Shown here piece after piece: positions 1 to 9,623 of a DNA stretch of 64,000 nt; the first letter of the stretch is position 1; every line of letters begins with the position of its first letter. The stretch covers positions 8,494,001 through 8,558,000 of the forward strand of contig NZ_CP078145.1 of assembly GCF_019222765.1 (NCBI RefSeq). The letters are read 5' to 3'. The stretch is from Nocardia iowensis (GTDB taxonomy: Bacteria; Actinomycetota; Actinomycetes; Mycobacteriales; Mycobacteriaceae). Made by a program: the position numbers and the translations under genes. The notes below the pieces were generated by a model. It was given only the letters and a program-made list of their open reading frames with translations, was not told the origin of the DNA and did not search any database.

Positions 1-1142
<1,142 letters not shown>

Positions 1143-1814
1143 GTGTACGGCAGTTTGAGTACCCATGTTCTCCGTTGCGACGGCGCACCGGTACCTATCG
1201 CCCTCGCGGCGCTGCCGAGCAGTTCGACGGCCGCCATTCCCGACACCGCCGAGATCGATGAACTACTTCCGGTACTGGCGGCCGACAGCCTGCCCAGACT
1301 CATCGTGCTCGGTGACGACGCCGCGCTCGCCGCCGTGCTGACCCACCTGATGCGCACCGAACGGCTGCACGTGGAGATCGGCTACGTGCCGGTCGAGAAG
1401 ACCTACGGCTCCCGCGCCTATCAGACGGGGACCGGCAATGCCGCCGCCAAACGGGCCATCGACGGCCGCGCCACCGAGGTACCGCTGATCCGCGACGACA
1501 CCGGCCAGGTGCTGATCGGCCGCGCCAAGATCACCGGGGCCGGTGCGGAGAAGCTGGAGGGCGAGGCCTACGTGGACGACGTTCAATTGTTCTCCGGCAA
1601 GGTCACCGCCATGCTCGTTTCGCCGATGCTGCATCAGCCCGGCGTGCGGGCCACCGTGCAGAAGGGCATGCGCAAGCGCCGCTGGCTCGAAGGACGCGCC
1701 GCCCAGCTCGGCACGCCGGGCGCGGAGGTGACCCGGGACGGTATCCACACCGAACGGACGGTGCCGCGATCGAGTTTCTATCGGCATCACGAGCCGTGGT
1801 TGCTGGTCCGATGA
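1143..1814 (+). CDS. Conserved hypothetical protein, Rv0358-like
   Basis: A conserved actinobacterial protein of about 223 residues whose biochemical role I do not recognise. Its position, divergent from purA and directly before an M50 protease gene, matches Rv0358 in M. tuberculosis. The middle contains a hydrophobic strand-rich segment (PRLIVLGDDAALAAVLTHL), then a basic C-terminal part (QKGMRKRRWLEGRAAQLG). There is no signal peptide or membrane segment. The frame opens upstream at 957, but that part is Arg/Gly/Ser-rich and unlikely to be translated. GTG at 1143 is chosen, although AGGAGG abuts it with no spacer; TTG at 1155, 12 bases after the same AGGAGG, is a real alternative. The stop overlaps the next start (ATGA), indicating translational coupling with the protease. 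Confidence 0.75.
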   Translation: MYGSLSTHVLRCDGAPVPIALAALPSSSTAAIPDTAEIDELLPVLAADSLPRLIVLGDDAALAAVLTHLMRTERLHVEIGYVPVEKTYGSRAYQTGTGNAAAKRAIDGRATEVPLIRDDTGQVLIGRAKITGAGAEKLEGEAYVDDVQLFSGKVTAMLVSPMLHQPGVRATVQKGMRKRRWLEGRAAQLGTPGAEVTRDGIHTERTVPRSSFYRHHEPWLLVR

Positions 1815-2593
1815 CCGCCCAGTTCCCCACCGAGCGGCGCTCGCGCGCGATACGACCGAGTCCGATCTTCCTGCTCGTCGTCATCATCACGATCGTCGGC
1901 GGCGTGCTGGCCTGGGATGCCGAAGTGGATTCCACCCGCGCCAAGATCGGCGTGTTCGTGCTGGTGGTGTTCGGCTGGATCATCACGCTGTGCCTGCACG
2001 AATTCGCGCACGCGTTCACGGCGTGGCGGGCCGGTGACCACGAGGTCGAACTGCGCGGGTATCTCACGCTGAATCCGTTGAAGTACAGCCATCCACTGTT
2101 GTCGATCGTGCTGCCGATGGTGTTCATCGCACTGGGCGGCATCGGCCTGCCCGGCGGCGCGGTATACGTGCACTCGCACAACTTCTCGCCGCGCACCCAG
2201 CGGATCATCAGCGGCGCGGGACCGGCGGTGAACGCGGTCTGCGCGGTGCTGCTGTTGCTGATCGTGCGGCTGTTCGGCAGTGCGAGTTCGCATCCCGCGT
2301 TCTGGTTCGGGCTGAGCTTCCTTGCCTTCCTGCAGATCACCGCGACGCTGCTGAACCTGATCCCGCTGCCGGGACTCGACGGCTACGGGATTCTCGAACC
2401 GTCGCTCAGTTACCAGACTCGGCGTTCGCTCGATCAGTTCAAGCCGTTCGGCATGCTGATCCTGTTCGCGCTGCTGTTCACTCCAGCCATCAATCAGGCC
2501 TTCTTCGACGCGGTGTACTCGCTGTTCGAACTGTCCGGCGTCGCGGCCGATTGGTCGCGCTACGGCAGCTACCTGACCAGGTTCTGGACTTAG
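1811..2593 (+). CDS. Site-2 protease family (M50) membrane metalloprotease
   Basis: A membrane-embedded zinc protease of the M50/rhomboid-like S2P group, 260 residues, equivalent in position to Rv0359. The zinc motif HEFAH lies at residues 63-67 inside a hydrophobic helix, and the third ligand is expected at Asp190 in LPGLDG. Hydrophobic segments at about 19-35, 48-65, 95-117, 137-155, 165-185 and near 215-235 give around six membrane helices. There is no PDZ domain, so it is the short M50B type, like Bacillus SpoIVFB-class enzymes. The start is the ATG of an ATGA overlap with the preceding gene; an in-frame GTG 15 bases upstream is less likely. The substrate is unknown. Such proteases usually release regulatory fragments from the membrane, and coupling to the upstream gene suggests a shared function. 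Confidence 0.88.
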   Translation: MTAQFPTERRSRAIRPSPIFLLVVIITIVGGVLAWDAEVDSTRAKIGVFVLVVFGWIITLCLHEFAHAFTAWRAGDHEVELRGYLTLNPLKYSHPLLSIVLPMVFIALGGIGLPGGAVYVHSHNFSPRTQRIISGAGPAVNAVCAVLLLLIVRLFGSASSHPAFWFGLSFLAFLQITATLLNLIPLPGLDGYGILEPSLSYQTRRSLDQFKPFGMLILFALLFTPAINQAFFDAVYSLFELSGVAADWSRYGSYLTRFWT

Positions 2594-2830
2594 AGCAGAA
2601 TTCGATGATCACTTCCGCGGGAATCGGGTAGTCAACGCCCGAGATCGGTAGCTCCACAGATCGATTGGTGCACACCCCGATAGTGGCAAGCCTGCCATCT
2701 TCGTACCCAGCGTCACCGTCGACGGCCAACTACCATCACACACCGCGCCCACGCGCGCCCGCATCAGCGGAAACCGGCCTACCGGTCGGCACTTTCGCTG
2801 CACCTCAGCACAAGTTGGAGCCACACCAGC

Positions 2831-3682
2831 ATGACCAACACATCTTCTGCGACGGTGCTCTCCGTCGTGATCCCCGCACTGAACGAAGCGACTCGCATCG
2901 AGCGCACCCTGGACCGCCTGGTCGTCCAGGACGCGATCGACGAGATCATCGTGGTAGACAACGGCAGCGAGGACGACACCCGCCGCGTCGTGAGCGATTA
3001 TTCGCTCGCCCATCCGAAGGTCGCCCTCGTCGAGGAATCGACCCGCGGTATCCCGGCCGCACGGAAGACCGGATTCGACAAGGCCCAAGGCGATCTCCTC
3101 GCCAGGACCGATGCCGACACCCTGGTCGAGCCGGACTGGGGCGAGGTCATCCGCGATCATCTGACCGAGCATCCCGACACCGCCGCCGTCACCGGAATTA
3201 CCACCTATCACGATTCGCCGGTCGGCTTCTTCTTGAAATTCGGCTACTACCTTCAGGATCGGCGCGGCAAGCTCGGCGGTCCGGTCGGCAACATGCACGG
3301 CCCGAACATGGCCATTCGCCGGTCCGCGTGGCTGGCGGTCCGCGAGGACGCCACCACCAGAGCGGACGTCGCCGAGGATCTCGACCTGGCGTTGTGCCTG
3401 ACCAAGCGCGGGCTGCGCATCGACCAGCTGAAGAATATGCGGGCGCAGACCTCGGCCCGGCGGCGCAGGACCAACCCACGCGACTGGTGGCGTTTCCAGC
3501 TGACAGGCTTGCGCACCATCACCGAACAGGGATACCAGGTGCTGCCGTTTCACCGCGCCGTCATTGTCGGCGCCTGGCTGACGCACACCGTGCAGTGGCC
3601 GATCTACCGCTTCTGGGATTTCGATCGACGGCGGTTCACGCTGCGTCCGGCCCCGCCTCGGATCGCCCCGACCGGCGACTGA
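2831..3682 (+). CDS. Family 2 glycosyltransferase, first tandem copy
   Basis: A GT-A fold, GT2-type glycosyltransferase of 283 residues. The N-terminus TVLSVVIPALNEAT is the nucleotide-sugar strand motif, DEIIVVDNGSEDDT follows, and the metal-binding DXD equivalent is D94-A95-D96 in RTDADTLV. Only a single hydrophobic patch (LPFHRAVIVGAWLTHTVQWP, residues about 237-256) could touch the membrane, so the enzyme is probably cytoplasmic or peripheral. The ATG is 10 bases after GGAG. A close paralogue of identical length lies 308 bases downstream. The region between the M50 gene and this copy (2594-2830) is non-coding. The acceptor is not deducible; cell-envelope polysaccharide or glycolipid synthesis is the likely context. 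Confidence 0.85.
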   Translation: MTNTSSATVLSVVIPALNEATRIERTLDRLVVQDAIDEIIVVDNGSEDDTRRVVSDYSLAHPKVALVEESTRGIPAARKTGFDKAQGDLLARTDADTLVEPDWGEVIRDHLTEHPDTAAVTGITTYHDSPVGFFLKFGYYLQDRRGKLGGPVGNMHGPNMAIRRSAWLAVREDATTRADVAEDLDLALCLTKRGLRIDQLKNMRAQTSARRRRTNPRDWWRFQLTGLRTITEQGYQVLPFHRAVIVGAWLTHTVQWPIYRFWDFDRRRFTLRPAPPRIAPTGD

Positions 3683-3727
3683 CCAACACGGCCGCGCCCC
3701 CACCGGCTCGGCCAATACACTTGCTGC

Positions 3728-3742
3728 CCCCAAGCATTGGGG
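3728..3742. repeat. Short inverted repeat between glycosyltransferase copies
   Basis: CCCCAA-gca-TTGGGG is a perfect 6-base inverted repeat with a 3-base loop, 45 bases after the first glycosyltransferase stop. It could be a weak terminator or a processing hairpin. No T-run follows, so the assignment is tentative. Confidence 0.3.
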
Positions 3743-3990
3743 ATTCTGCGTTCGGACCGTGGCAACTAGGGTCGACTCCAATGATCATTGCCGCTACCGA
3801 CACCCGACGTCGGTGGCAATCACGGTCGGCGTGCACACCGATCGTGTGCTGAACTCACGCCCGCGCCGGCGGGTGGGTTCCCCCTCGATCCACACCCACG
3901 CCACGCGCTGACGCGTGTCTGTTCGGGCAGAGAACAGACCTTTCTGTCGATTTCTCGTGCCCGGCCGAGAATTTGGAGCAGTACAACAGA

Positions 3991-4842
3991 ATGAGCAATC
4001 CCGACGCGGCGACGGTGCTGTCCGTCGTCATCCCCGTGCTGAACGAAGCGTCTTGCATCGCGCAAACCCTGGACCGCCTCGTCGCCCAGGACACCATCGA
4101 TGAAATCCTCGTGGTCGACAACGGTAGCCAGGACGGCACCCGGGAAATCGTCAGCGACTACGCGCTCGAGCATCCGAAAATCGAGCTGGTCGAGGAACCA
4201 CAGCGCGGCGTCGCGCGGGCCCGCAATACCGGATTCGACAAGGCGCGTGGCGATCTCATCGGCCGGACCGACGCCGACACCCTGGTCGACCCCGACTGGG
4301 GTGCCACCATCCGGCGGCACTTCACCGAACACCCCGAGGTCGCCGCGGTCACCGGCATCACCACCTACTACGACTCGCCGGTCGGCTTCTTCCTGAAATT
4401 CGGTTACTACCTTCAGGATCGGCGCGGCCAACTCGGCGGCCAGGTCGGCAACATGCACGGCCCGAACATGGCCATCCGCCGAACGGCATGGCTCGACGTC
4501 CGCGACGACACCGTCACCCGGCCGGACGTGATCGACGACCTCGATCTGGCACTGTGCCTGACCAAACGCGGGCTGCGCATCGATCAACTGAAGAACATGC
4601 GGGTCCAGACGTCGGCCCGGCGGCGAAGGACCGATCCCCGCCGCTGGTGGCAATTCCAGCTTGGCGGCCTGCGCACCATCACCGGCCAGGGATATCAGGT
4701 GCTGCCGTTTCACCGCGCCGTCATCGTCGGCGCCTGGCTGACGCACACCGTGCAGTGGCCGATCTACCGGTTCTGGGACTTCGAGCGACGGCGGTTCACG
4801 CTGCGTCCCGGCCAGGCCAGGATGTTCCCGCTCAGCAAGTAG
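3991..4842 (+). CDS. Family 2 glycosyltransferase, second tandem copy
   Basis: A second GT2 enzyme of 283 residues, collinear with the one at 2831-3682. Long blocks are identical, for example VGFFLKFGYYLQDRRG, ALCLTKRGLRIDQLKNMR and the LPFHRAVIVGAWLTHTVQWP segment. The RTDADTLV metal motif is intact, so both copies look active. ATG 3991 gives the same N-terminal pattern (MSNPDAATVLSVVIPVLNEA) as copy one; a TTG 18 bases upstream is in frame but unsupported. Most differences are in the first 100 residues (for instance SCIAQTLDR versus TRIERTLDR) and the C-terminal tail. The nucleotide similarity stops outside the coding region, so this is a duplicated gene rather than a duplicated operon. Donor and acceptor are unknown. 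Confidence 0.85.
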   Translation: MSNPDAATVLSVVIPVLNEASCIAQTLDRLVAQDTIDEILVVDNGSQDGTREIVSDYALEHPKIELVEEPQRGVARARNTGFDKARGDLIGRTDADTLVDPDWGATIRRHFTEHPEVAAVTGITTYYDSPVGFFLKFGYYLQDRRGQLGGQVGNMHGPNMAIRRTAWLDVRDDTVTRPDVIDDLDLALCLTKRGLRIDQLKNMRVQTSARRRRTDPRRWWQFQLGGLRTITGQGYQVLPFHRAVIVGAWLTHTVQWPIYRFWDFERRRFTLRPGQARMFPLSK

Positions 4843-4855
4843 GCGAGTGGCGGCT

Positions 4856-4886
4856 GAGCCGCCCGGCCATCCCGGCCGGGCGGCTC
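4856..4886 (+). terminator. GC-rich hairpin after glycosyltransferase 2
   Basis: A perfect 13-base stem (GAGCCGCCCGGCC at 4856-4868 and its complement at 4874-4886) with loop ATCCC begins 14 bases after the glycosyltransferase stop. No U-run follows, which is common for actinobacterial terminators. Confidence 0.6.
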
Positions 4887-5139
4887 CGCCCTCCGCAGCG
4901 CGAAACCTGCCCCTACCCGCCCGGCCACCACACCACATGGCCGGTGGGGCAGTCGCTGTGGCTGCGAAGTGATCGACCGCGACACCCCTCGTTCAATCGC
5001 GGTCACTTGCTCAAGTTATGGCGTCGGGCCTGCCGGAACACGAGTAGCGGACTACCCGAAGATCATTCCGGTCGGCCGCAGGCGGCGGCCGCGCACACGC
5101 AGTCGAAAGAAGTGCCGGGCACTTCGCTGAGTAGTCGGA
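4887..5139. other. Non-coding gap between convergent genes
   Basis: About 250 bases between the glycosyltransferase terminator and the end of the convergent FUSC gene. I see no convincing gene, repeat or RNA. A TTGCTCAAG near 5008-5016 resembles half of a HAIR site, but the second half is missing. Confidence 0.4.
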
Positions 5140-6243
5140 TCATTCTTCGGGGGTCACGAAGGGCTTGGGCACCGTGGGCGGGAGCAGGGCGATCGCGGAG
5201 ATGCGTTTCATGCCACACACCTGCATCAGGTCGACCACGATCGACCGCACCTGGGCGAACACGACATGCGCCGAAAGCCCTGCGCCCTCGACGAGTTCGG
5301 GCCGCGCCTCCTTGGCCACCGTGCGCAGCACCCGCGCGGCCTCGGCCTGATCCGGCTGCTCGCCCGGATCGGCCAGCATCATCCGGCGCACCACATCGAT
5401 TGCCTGGCCGAGCTTTTCGACCTCATCGATCAGGCGCGGGTCGAGAATTTCGTCGTCCTGGACCAGGGTGAGCGAGCGGCGCAGCAGCACCCTGGTATTG
5501 CGGACCGCGTTGTCGAGCGGGTCGGCGGTGGCCTTGATGCGTTCGAGGCGGGCGCGAGAATTCCAGTACAGCGGGGAGATCCGGCTGATCTCCTTGCCGC
5601 CCTCCAGCGTCGCACGCAACGTGTCGAGCTGCGGTTGCGTCGCGCGCACCGCGGTGAGCGCCGTCCGCACCTTGTCCGGGTTCTGCTCGAGCAAGCCGTC
5701 GGCGCATTCGGTGAGCGACTTGCTCATCACCGCAAGGATTTCCGCGGCCTGCTCCCGGGCGCGGCGCACCGGGTGCAGCGGAATCGACGCCACCACAACC
5801 ACTCCCACCAGACCGCCGACCAGTGCGTCGATCATCCGGGAGAAGCCGCCGCCCACCGAGGGCGGCAGCAGCGTCGCGACGAGCACGGCGGAACCGGCCG
5901 CCTGCATGGTGATGATCGACCCGCCGTCGAGGAACACCGCCGCGGCCATGGCGACGGCGACCACCAGCGCGATCTGCCAGACGCCGGTGCCCGCGCGGGT
6001 GATGAACAGGTCACCGATGCCGATGCCGACCGCGACGCCGACGACCAACTCCACCGAACGCCGCAGCCGGGCGCCGAACGAGATGCCGATGGACACCACG
6101 GCGGCGGTCGGTGCGAAGAACGGCTGCGGGTGCCCGACGATCTCGCGCGCGATGAACCAGGCCAGTGCCGCGCCGACCGCGCACTGGATGATCGGCAGCG
6201 CGGACAGGCGCAGCCGCGCCCACGAGGCGCGCAGCCGATCCAT
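5140..6243 (-). CDS. FUSC family transporter (aromatic acid exporter-like)
   Basis: A membrane protein of about 367 residues with the N-terminal fusaric-acid-resistance type domain. Around six hydrophobic helices occupy the first 170 residues (such as LPIIQCAVGAALAWFIARE, a GISFGARLRRSVELVVGVAV core and SGSAVLVATLLPPS-like loops). A soluble helical C-terminal half with several RAxLE/EAARVL heptads follows. Family members export aromatic acids or other small molecules; the substrate is unknown here. ATG at 6243 places a short basic leader (MDRLRASWARLRL) before the first helix. An in-frame ATG at 6315 would add 24 residues with less typical codons and cannot be excluded. It lies just downstream of the DUF3151 gene on the same strand and may share its transcript. 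Confidence 0.8.
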   Translation of the reverse strand: MDRLRASWARLRLSALPIIQCAVGAALAWFIAREIVGHPQPFFAPTAAVVSIGISFGARLRRSVELVVGVAVGIGIGDLFITRAGTGVWQIALVVAVAMAAAVFLDGGSIITMQAAGSAVLVATLLPPSVGGGFSRMIDALVGGLVGVVVVASIPLHPVRRAREQAAEILAVMSKSLTECADGLLEQNPDKVRTALTAVRATQPQLDTLRATLEGGKEISRISPLYWNSRARLERIKATADPLDNAVRNTRVLLRRSLTLVQDDEILDPRLIDEVEKLGQAIDVVRRMMLADPGEQPDQAEAARVLRTVAKEARPELVEGAGLSAHVVFAQVRSIVVDLMQVCGMKRISAIALLPPTVPKPFVTPEE

Positions 6244-6347
6244 GGTGCTCGCCCGGGCAACTCCCACGCGGGGCTTCAGAGCAAGCCCACCTGTCACCCG
6301 ACCGCCACCCACCATCGAATCGCTTCGCGATCCTGCATCCCTACGAC

Positions 6348-6800
6348 TCAGTCGAGGCCGAGCTCGGCTGCGGCCCTCGGATCGCAGTCCTCCAGCAGAT
6401 CCAGACAGCGCGCGTACTCTTCGGTCTCGCCGATCACCTTCGCCGCGCGGGCCAGCGCGCCCACACTGCGCAGAAAACCGCGGTTGGGTTCGTGGCTCCA
6501 CGGCACCGGCCCGAAGCCCTTCCACCCATTGCGGCGCAGCAGGTCGAGGCCACGGTGGTAGCCGGTGCGGGCGAACGCGTACGCGGCGACGATGTCGTGG
6601 TTGATCGGTTCATCGTTGGCTTCGCCCCGGGTCAGCGCGGCCTCGGCCAGATACGCCCACGCGATCGAGGCCGCCGGATGGTCGGCCGCGACACGGACCG
6701 GATCGGTCTTGTCGAGCAACGCCTCTTCGGCGTCGGAGATTTCGGGGAGGAGTACCGGTTGCGGGCCGAGCAGATCACCGAACGAGGTCATGCGGTTCAT
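6348..6800 (-). CDS. DUF3151 family protein, Rv0360c-like
   Basis: A soluble helical protein of 150 residues (147 if the second ATG at 6791, MTSFGDLLGP, is used). It is equivalent to Rv0360c and belongs to the actinobacterial DUF3151 family, whose function is unknown. Recognisable stretches are FGDLLGPQPVLLP, AWAYLAEAALTRGE, AYAFARTGYHRGLDLLRRNG and the C-terminal YARCLDLLEDCDPRAAAELG. The helix pairs look TPR-like, although no formal repeat is evident. The open frame extends far upstream on this strand to 9059, but everything beyond 6800 is the antisense shadow of the large gene at 6943. The gene is divergent from that gene, as I recall for Rv0360c/Rv0361. Confidence 0.85.
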   Translation of the reverse strand: MNRMTSFGDLLGPQPVLLPEISDAEEALLDKTDPVRVAADHPAASIAWAYLAEAALTRGEANDEPINHDIVAAYAFARTGYHRGLDLLRRNGWKGFGPVPWSHEPNRGFLRSVGALARAAKVIGETEEYARCLDLLEDCDPRAAAELGLD

Positions 6801-6942
6801 TGTTGCACCGGTGGCGGATTTGCCAGTGATGCGTACCTCCGCATTCGCTCCCGCCGTGCGCGGTCTGAAGACAGGCTTGGTCCCACTGGTCCCGTTAAGC
6901 TGGCCGTCGAGTTCCATGTTCCGCCTGAGCGAGGGGTAGTGC

Positions 6943-9369
6943 GTGTCCGACCCGAACGACGACAAGAACCCGGCACGGGAGAGCGCCGACCCGGCAACCC
7001 CGGCCGGAGCGACCGCACGCCCCGACGCCACCACGGAACGCACCACGGTCGCGGGCGGCGGTGCCCGTCCGGATGAACCGCTGGCCGCTGCCCCCACCCG
7101 CCCCATCCCAGCGCCGGGCTCGAACGCGTCCGGTGGCGCAGGCACTGCGCCGAACTCGTCGTCCCCGTCCGCCGCCGCTGCCGACAGTTCGGCAAAACCT
7201 GGCTCTACCGCGCCGGGTACCTCGGCGAACCCGGACTCAACCCCGCCGCGTGCTTCGGCGAACCCAGACTCGACCTCGGCGAACCCGGACTCGACCGCGC
7301 CGGGCACCTCGGCGAACTCGGGCTCGACCGCACCGGACGCGTCGCCGAACCGACCCTCCGCCGCACCCGGCTCTTCGGCTGCCCCGGACTCGACCGCATC
7401 AAATGCTGAGGACTCGGGCACGACGCGCGACAACCCCGCTGCGTCGACGGCCGGCACCGCGAGCGATGCGACTCCGGCCAGTTCCTCCTCGGCGCCCGCC
7501 GCATCCGCCGGTTCGCAGCACACGGACTCGGCCGCGTCGCGCGCCGAGAACTCTGCGCCAATTTCCGATACAGCGTCGACCAAGAGCACTGCGAGCGACG
7601 CGGTTCCTGCGGGCGCCGCACGCGCATCTGCTTCGCAGCAGCCGGACTCCACCGCACCCGACTCCGGCGCAACACCTGACAACGCCGCAGTGGCAACACC
7701 TTCCGCGGCGGGGGCCACGACCCCGACCGGCCAGACGCCCGACACGACGCCTCCCTCGGCAGCCACCGACTCGCCCTCCGGTCGGACGCCAGCCGCTACG
7801 TCCGCAACCGCGACACCGGCGAATTCGGCTCCCGGTACGGCGTCTCCCTCGGTGTCAGCCGACTCGCCTGCTGATCGGCCCACAGCCGCCGAGCGCGCGA
7901 CAGGCCAGCAGCCCGATTCGGCCGACCCCAGGGCAATCCCCCAGGTCAGCGCACCGGCACCGACCGAGGGTCGGTCCGGCGCGGCCACCGAATCGCGTTC
8001 CGGCGCAGCCGACTCCGGGATATCCCGGGTCGAGCCGGGCTCGAAAACCGCAGCAGCCCAACAAAGTAGGCCCGCTCCCGGTGGTGCGGCCGCCGACATT
8101 GCCCGGGATGGGGCGGCCGCTCCAACTGGGGGATCCAAAGCCGAAACCGACGCGTCGACCGACGACACTCGGGCGAAGCGTGCCGCCGAAGGTGCGATTC
8201 CCAGTGGCCAAGCGGCGTCCGAGGCGGCGACAGAGGCGATCAAACGAGGCGATCGGCACCAGCCCGGAGCCGCGGCAACCGCCAAGAGCGCGCCGGGCGT
8301 GTCGACACCGTCCGAAAAGCCAACACCGCCGACAGACGCGGACGTGGACGGTGACGCGCCCACCACGGTGATGCGGGTACAGCAGCCCGCACCGCCGGTC
8401 GAGAACACCGGCCCCGAAGCCGACACGGTCAAAATGCAGACGAAGGCTCCCGGGACCGCGCCGGACGCCGATCGCCAGCCGCCACCGGGCTCCGAGGACG
8501 TCACCGTGGCGATGCCGGTGATCAAGCCGGACGATGCGCAAACCGTGGCGCTGCCGATCCAGCGACCCGCCGATGCGCCCAAGCCCGCCGGGACCGACCG
8601 GGTCGTGCCGGGTGCCGGGCGGGTGCCGATCACCAAGCCGCCGAGCACGCCGCGCCCCGCTCCCGGACCCAAACAGCCTGGCCAGCAAGGCCCTTCGGCC
8701 CCGCCGCAGAGCGGGCCCGCACCGGTCGAGGAGACCCGTCCCGCGCCGCCGCGTCCGCCCATGCCGCGCCAGATGGCCTCGGCGCCCTCCCCGGCGGATG
8801 TGCAGCCGACCCTGCCCGCGCAGACGCTCGGCGGCCCGCGGCCGCCCCAGCCGCGGCCGATCGCGCAGCCACAGCGCATTACGCCCGCGCAGGCACCGGC
8901 CGCCGGACCCGCGGCGAGCGGAGCAGGTCGTTCCAAGAAGTGGCTGCTCGCCCTGGCCGGTGCCGCGGTACTGGTGGTCGTGCTGATCGGGGTGACGGTC
9001 GCGTTGGTCGCCAACTCGAAGAACAATTCGCCGGAGGCCAAGGTCCGTGCCGCCATCACCGACTACACCCAGGCGCTGCAGTCCGGTGACCTGACCGCGC
9101 TGCGCGGCACCACCTGCGGTCCGCTGCACGACTTCTATCAGGGCATTCCGGCGGATCAGTTCGCCGGCGTGCACCAGTTGTCGATGGACCGCAGGAACAT
9201 TCCGGTAGTGGACGGCGTCGATGCCATCCGGATCACCGACGACACCGCGATCGCCCAGGCCACCGTGTATACCGAGGCCGATCCGAGCAAACGCTCCGCG
9301 CGCACCTTCGACCTCCAGCGCACGGACAACGGCTGGAAGGTCTGCGACCCGCCCACCAGCACGCCCTAG
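6943..9369 (+). CDS. Large Ala/Ser/Thr/Pro-rich single-pass membrane protein, Rv0361-like
   Basis: An 808-residue protein in three parts. Residues 1-about 660 are low complexity, rich in Ala, Ser, Thr, Pro and Asp. They include a degenerate repeat around 85-150 built on units such as STAPGTSANPDS, and later TVAMPVIKPDDAQTVALPIQ-type stretches. Residues about 665-690 form one transmembrane helix after KKW. The last 115 residues are a small globular domain (SPEAKVRAAITDYTQALQSG...) resembling the lumazine-binding/DUF4878-like domains of mycobacterial membrane proteins. Topology should place the disordered part in the cytoplasm and the C-terminal domain outside. GTG at 6943 is preceded by GAGGGG with 6-base spacing. 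Position matches Rv0361, which is much shorter, so the disordered part is expanded here. Function is unknown. Confidence 0.82.
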   Translation: MSDPNDDKNPARESADPATPAGATARPDATTERTTVAGGGARPDEPLAAAPTRPIPAPGSNASGGAGTAPNSSSPSAAAADSSAKPGSTAPGTSANPDSTPPRASANPDSTSANPDSTAPGTSANSGSTAPDASPNRPSAAPGSSAAPDSTASNAEDSGTTRDNPAASTAGTASDATPASSSSAPAASAGSQHTDSAASRAENSAPISDTASTKSTASDAVPAGAARASASQQPDSTAPDSGATPDNAAVATPSAAGATTPTGQTPDTTPPSAATDSPSGRTPAATSATATPANSAPGTASPSVSADSPADRPTAAERATGQQPDSADPRAIPQVSAPAPTEGRSGAATESRSGAADSGISRVEPGSKTAAAQQSRPAPGGAAADIARDGAAAPTGGSKAETDASTDDTRAKRAAEGAIPSGQAASEAATEAIKRGDRHQPGAAATAKSAPGVSTPSEKPTPPTDADVDGDAPTTVMRVQQPAPPVENTGPEADTVKMQTKAPGTAPDADRQPPPGSEDVTVAMPVIKPDDAQTVALPIQRPADAPKPAGTDRVVPGAGRVPITKPPSTPRPAPGPKQPGQQGPSAPPQSGPAPVEETRPAPPRPPMPRQMASAPSPADVQPTLPAQTLGGPRPPQPRPIAQPQRITPAQAPAAGPAASGAGRSKKWLLALAGAAVLVVVLIGVTVALVANSKNNSPEAKVRAAITDYTQALQSGDLTALRGTTCGPLHDFYQGIPADQFAGVHQLSMDRRNIPVVDGVDAIRITDDTAIAQATVYTEADPSKRSARTFDLQRTDNGWKVCDPPTSTP

Positions 9370-9623
9370 CTCGCGACACCGCCACGCTTCGAACCGGTGC
9401 ATCGGCTGTCCGCCACATGGGCAGCCGAGCACCACTGATACGTCTGATAGCCAAGGGACATCGCTGATTCTTGCGCCGTAAACCTCGTCACGAGCCCCGA
9501 AAATGACGAACAGGCAAACTCGATAGCAATTCCATATCGATCGGCGGTAGTCCTGCTCACACTCAGCTGGTCATGGGTCCGGTTCATTAGTAGCGTGGCC
9601 GCATCATGGGCAGGGAACAGACG

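Noticed and set aside
5008..5016. TTGCTCAAG as a possible HAIR element
   Set aside because: The matching CTTGAGT half at a 7-base spacing is absent and no heat-shock gene is near.
5266..6604. Plus-strand open frames opposite the FUSC transporter
   Set aside because: Products lack membrane segments or motifs, whereas the minus strand encodes a clear FUSC membrane domain.
6801..9059. Long open frame on the minus strand joined to the DUF3151 gene
   Set aside because: It is the reverse shadow of the low-complexity Rv0361-like gene, which has an exact ribosome site, a membrane helix and a plausible C-terminal domain. Only the last 150 codons on the minus strand are a conserved protein.
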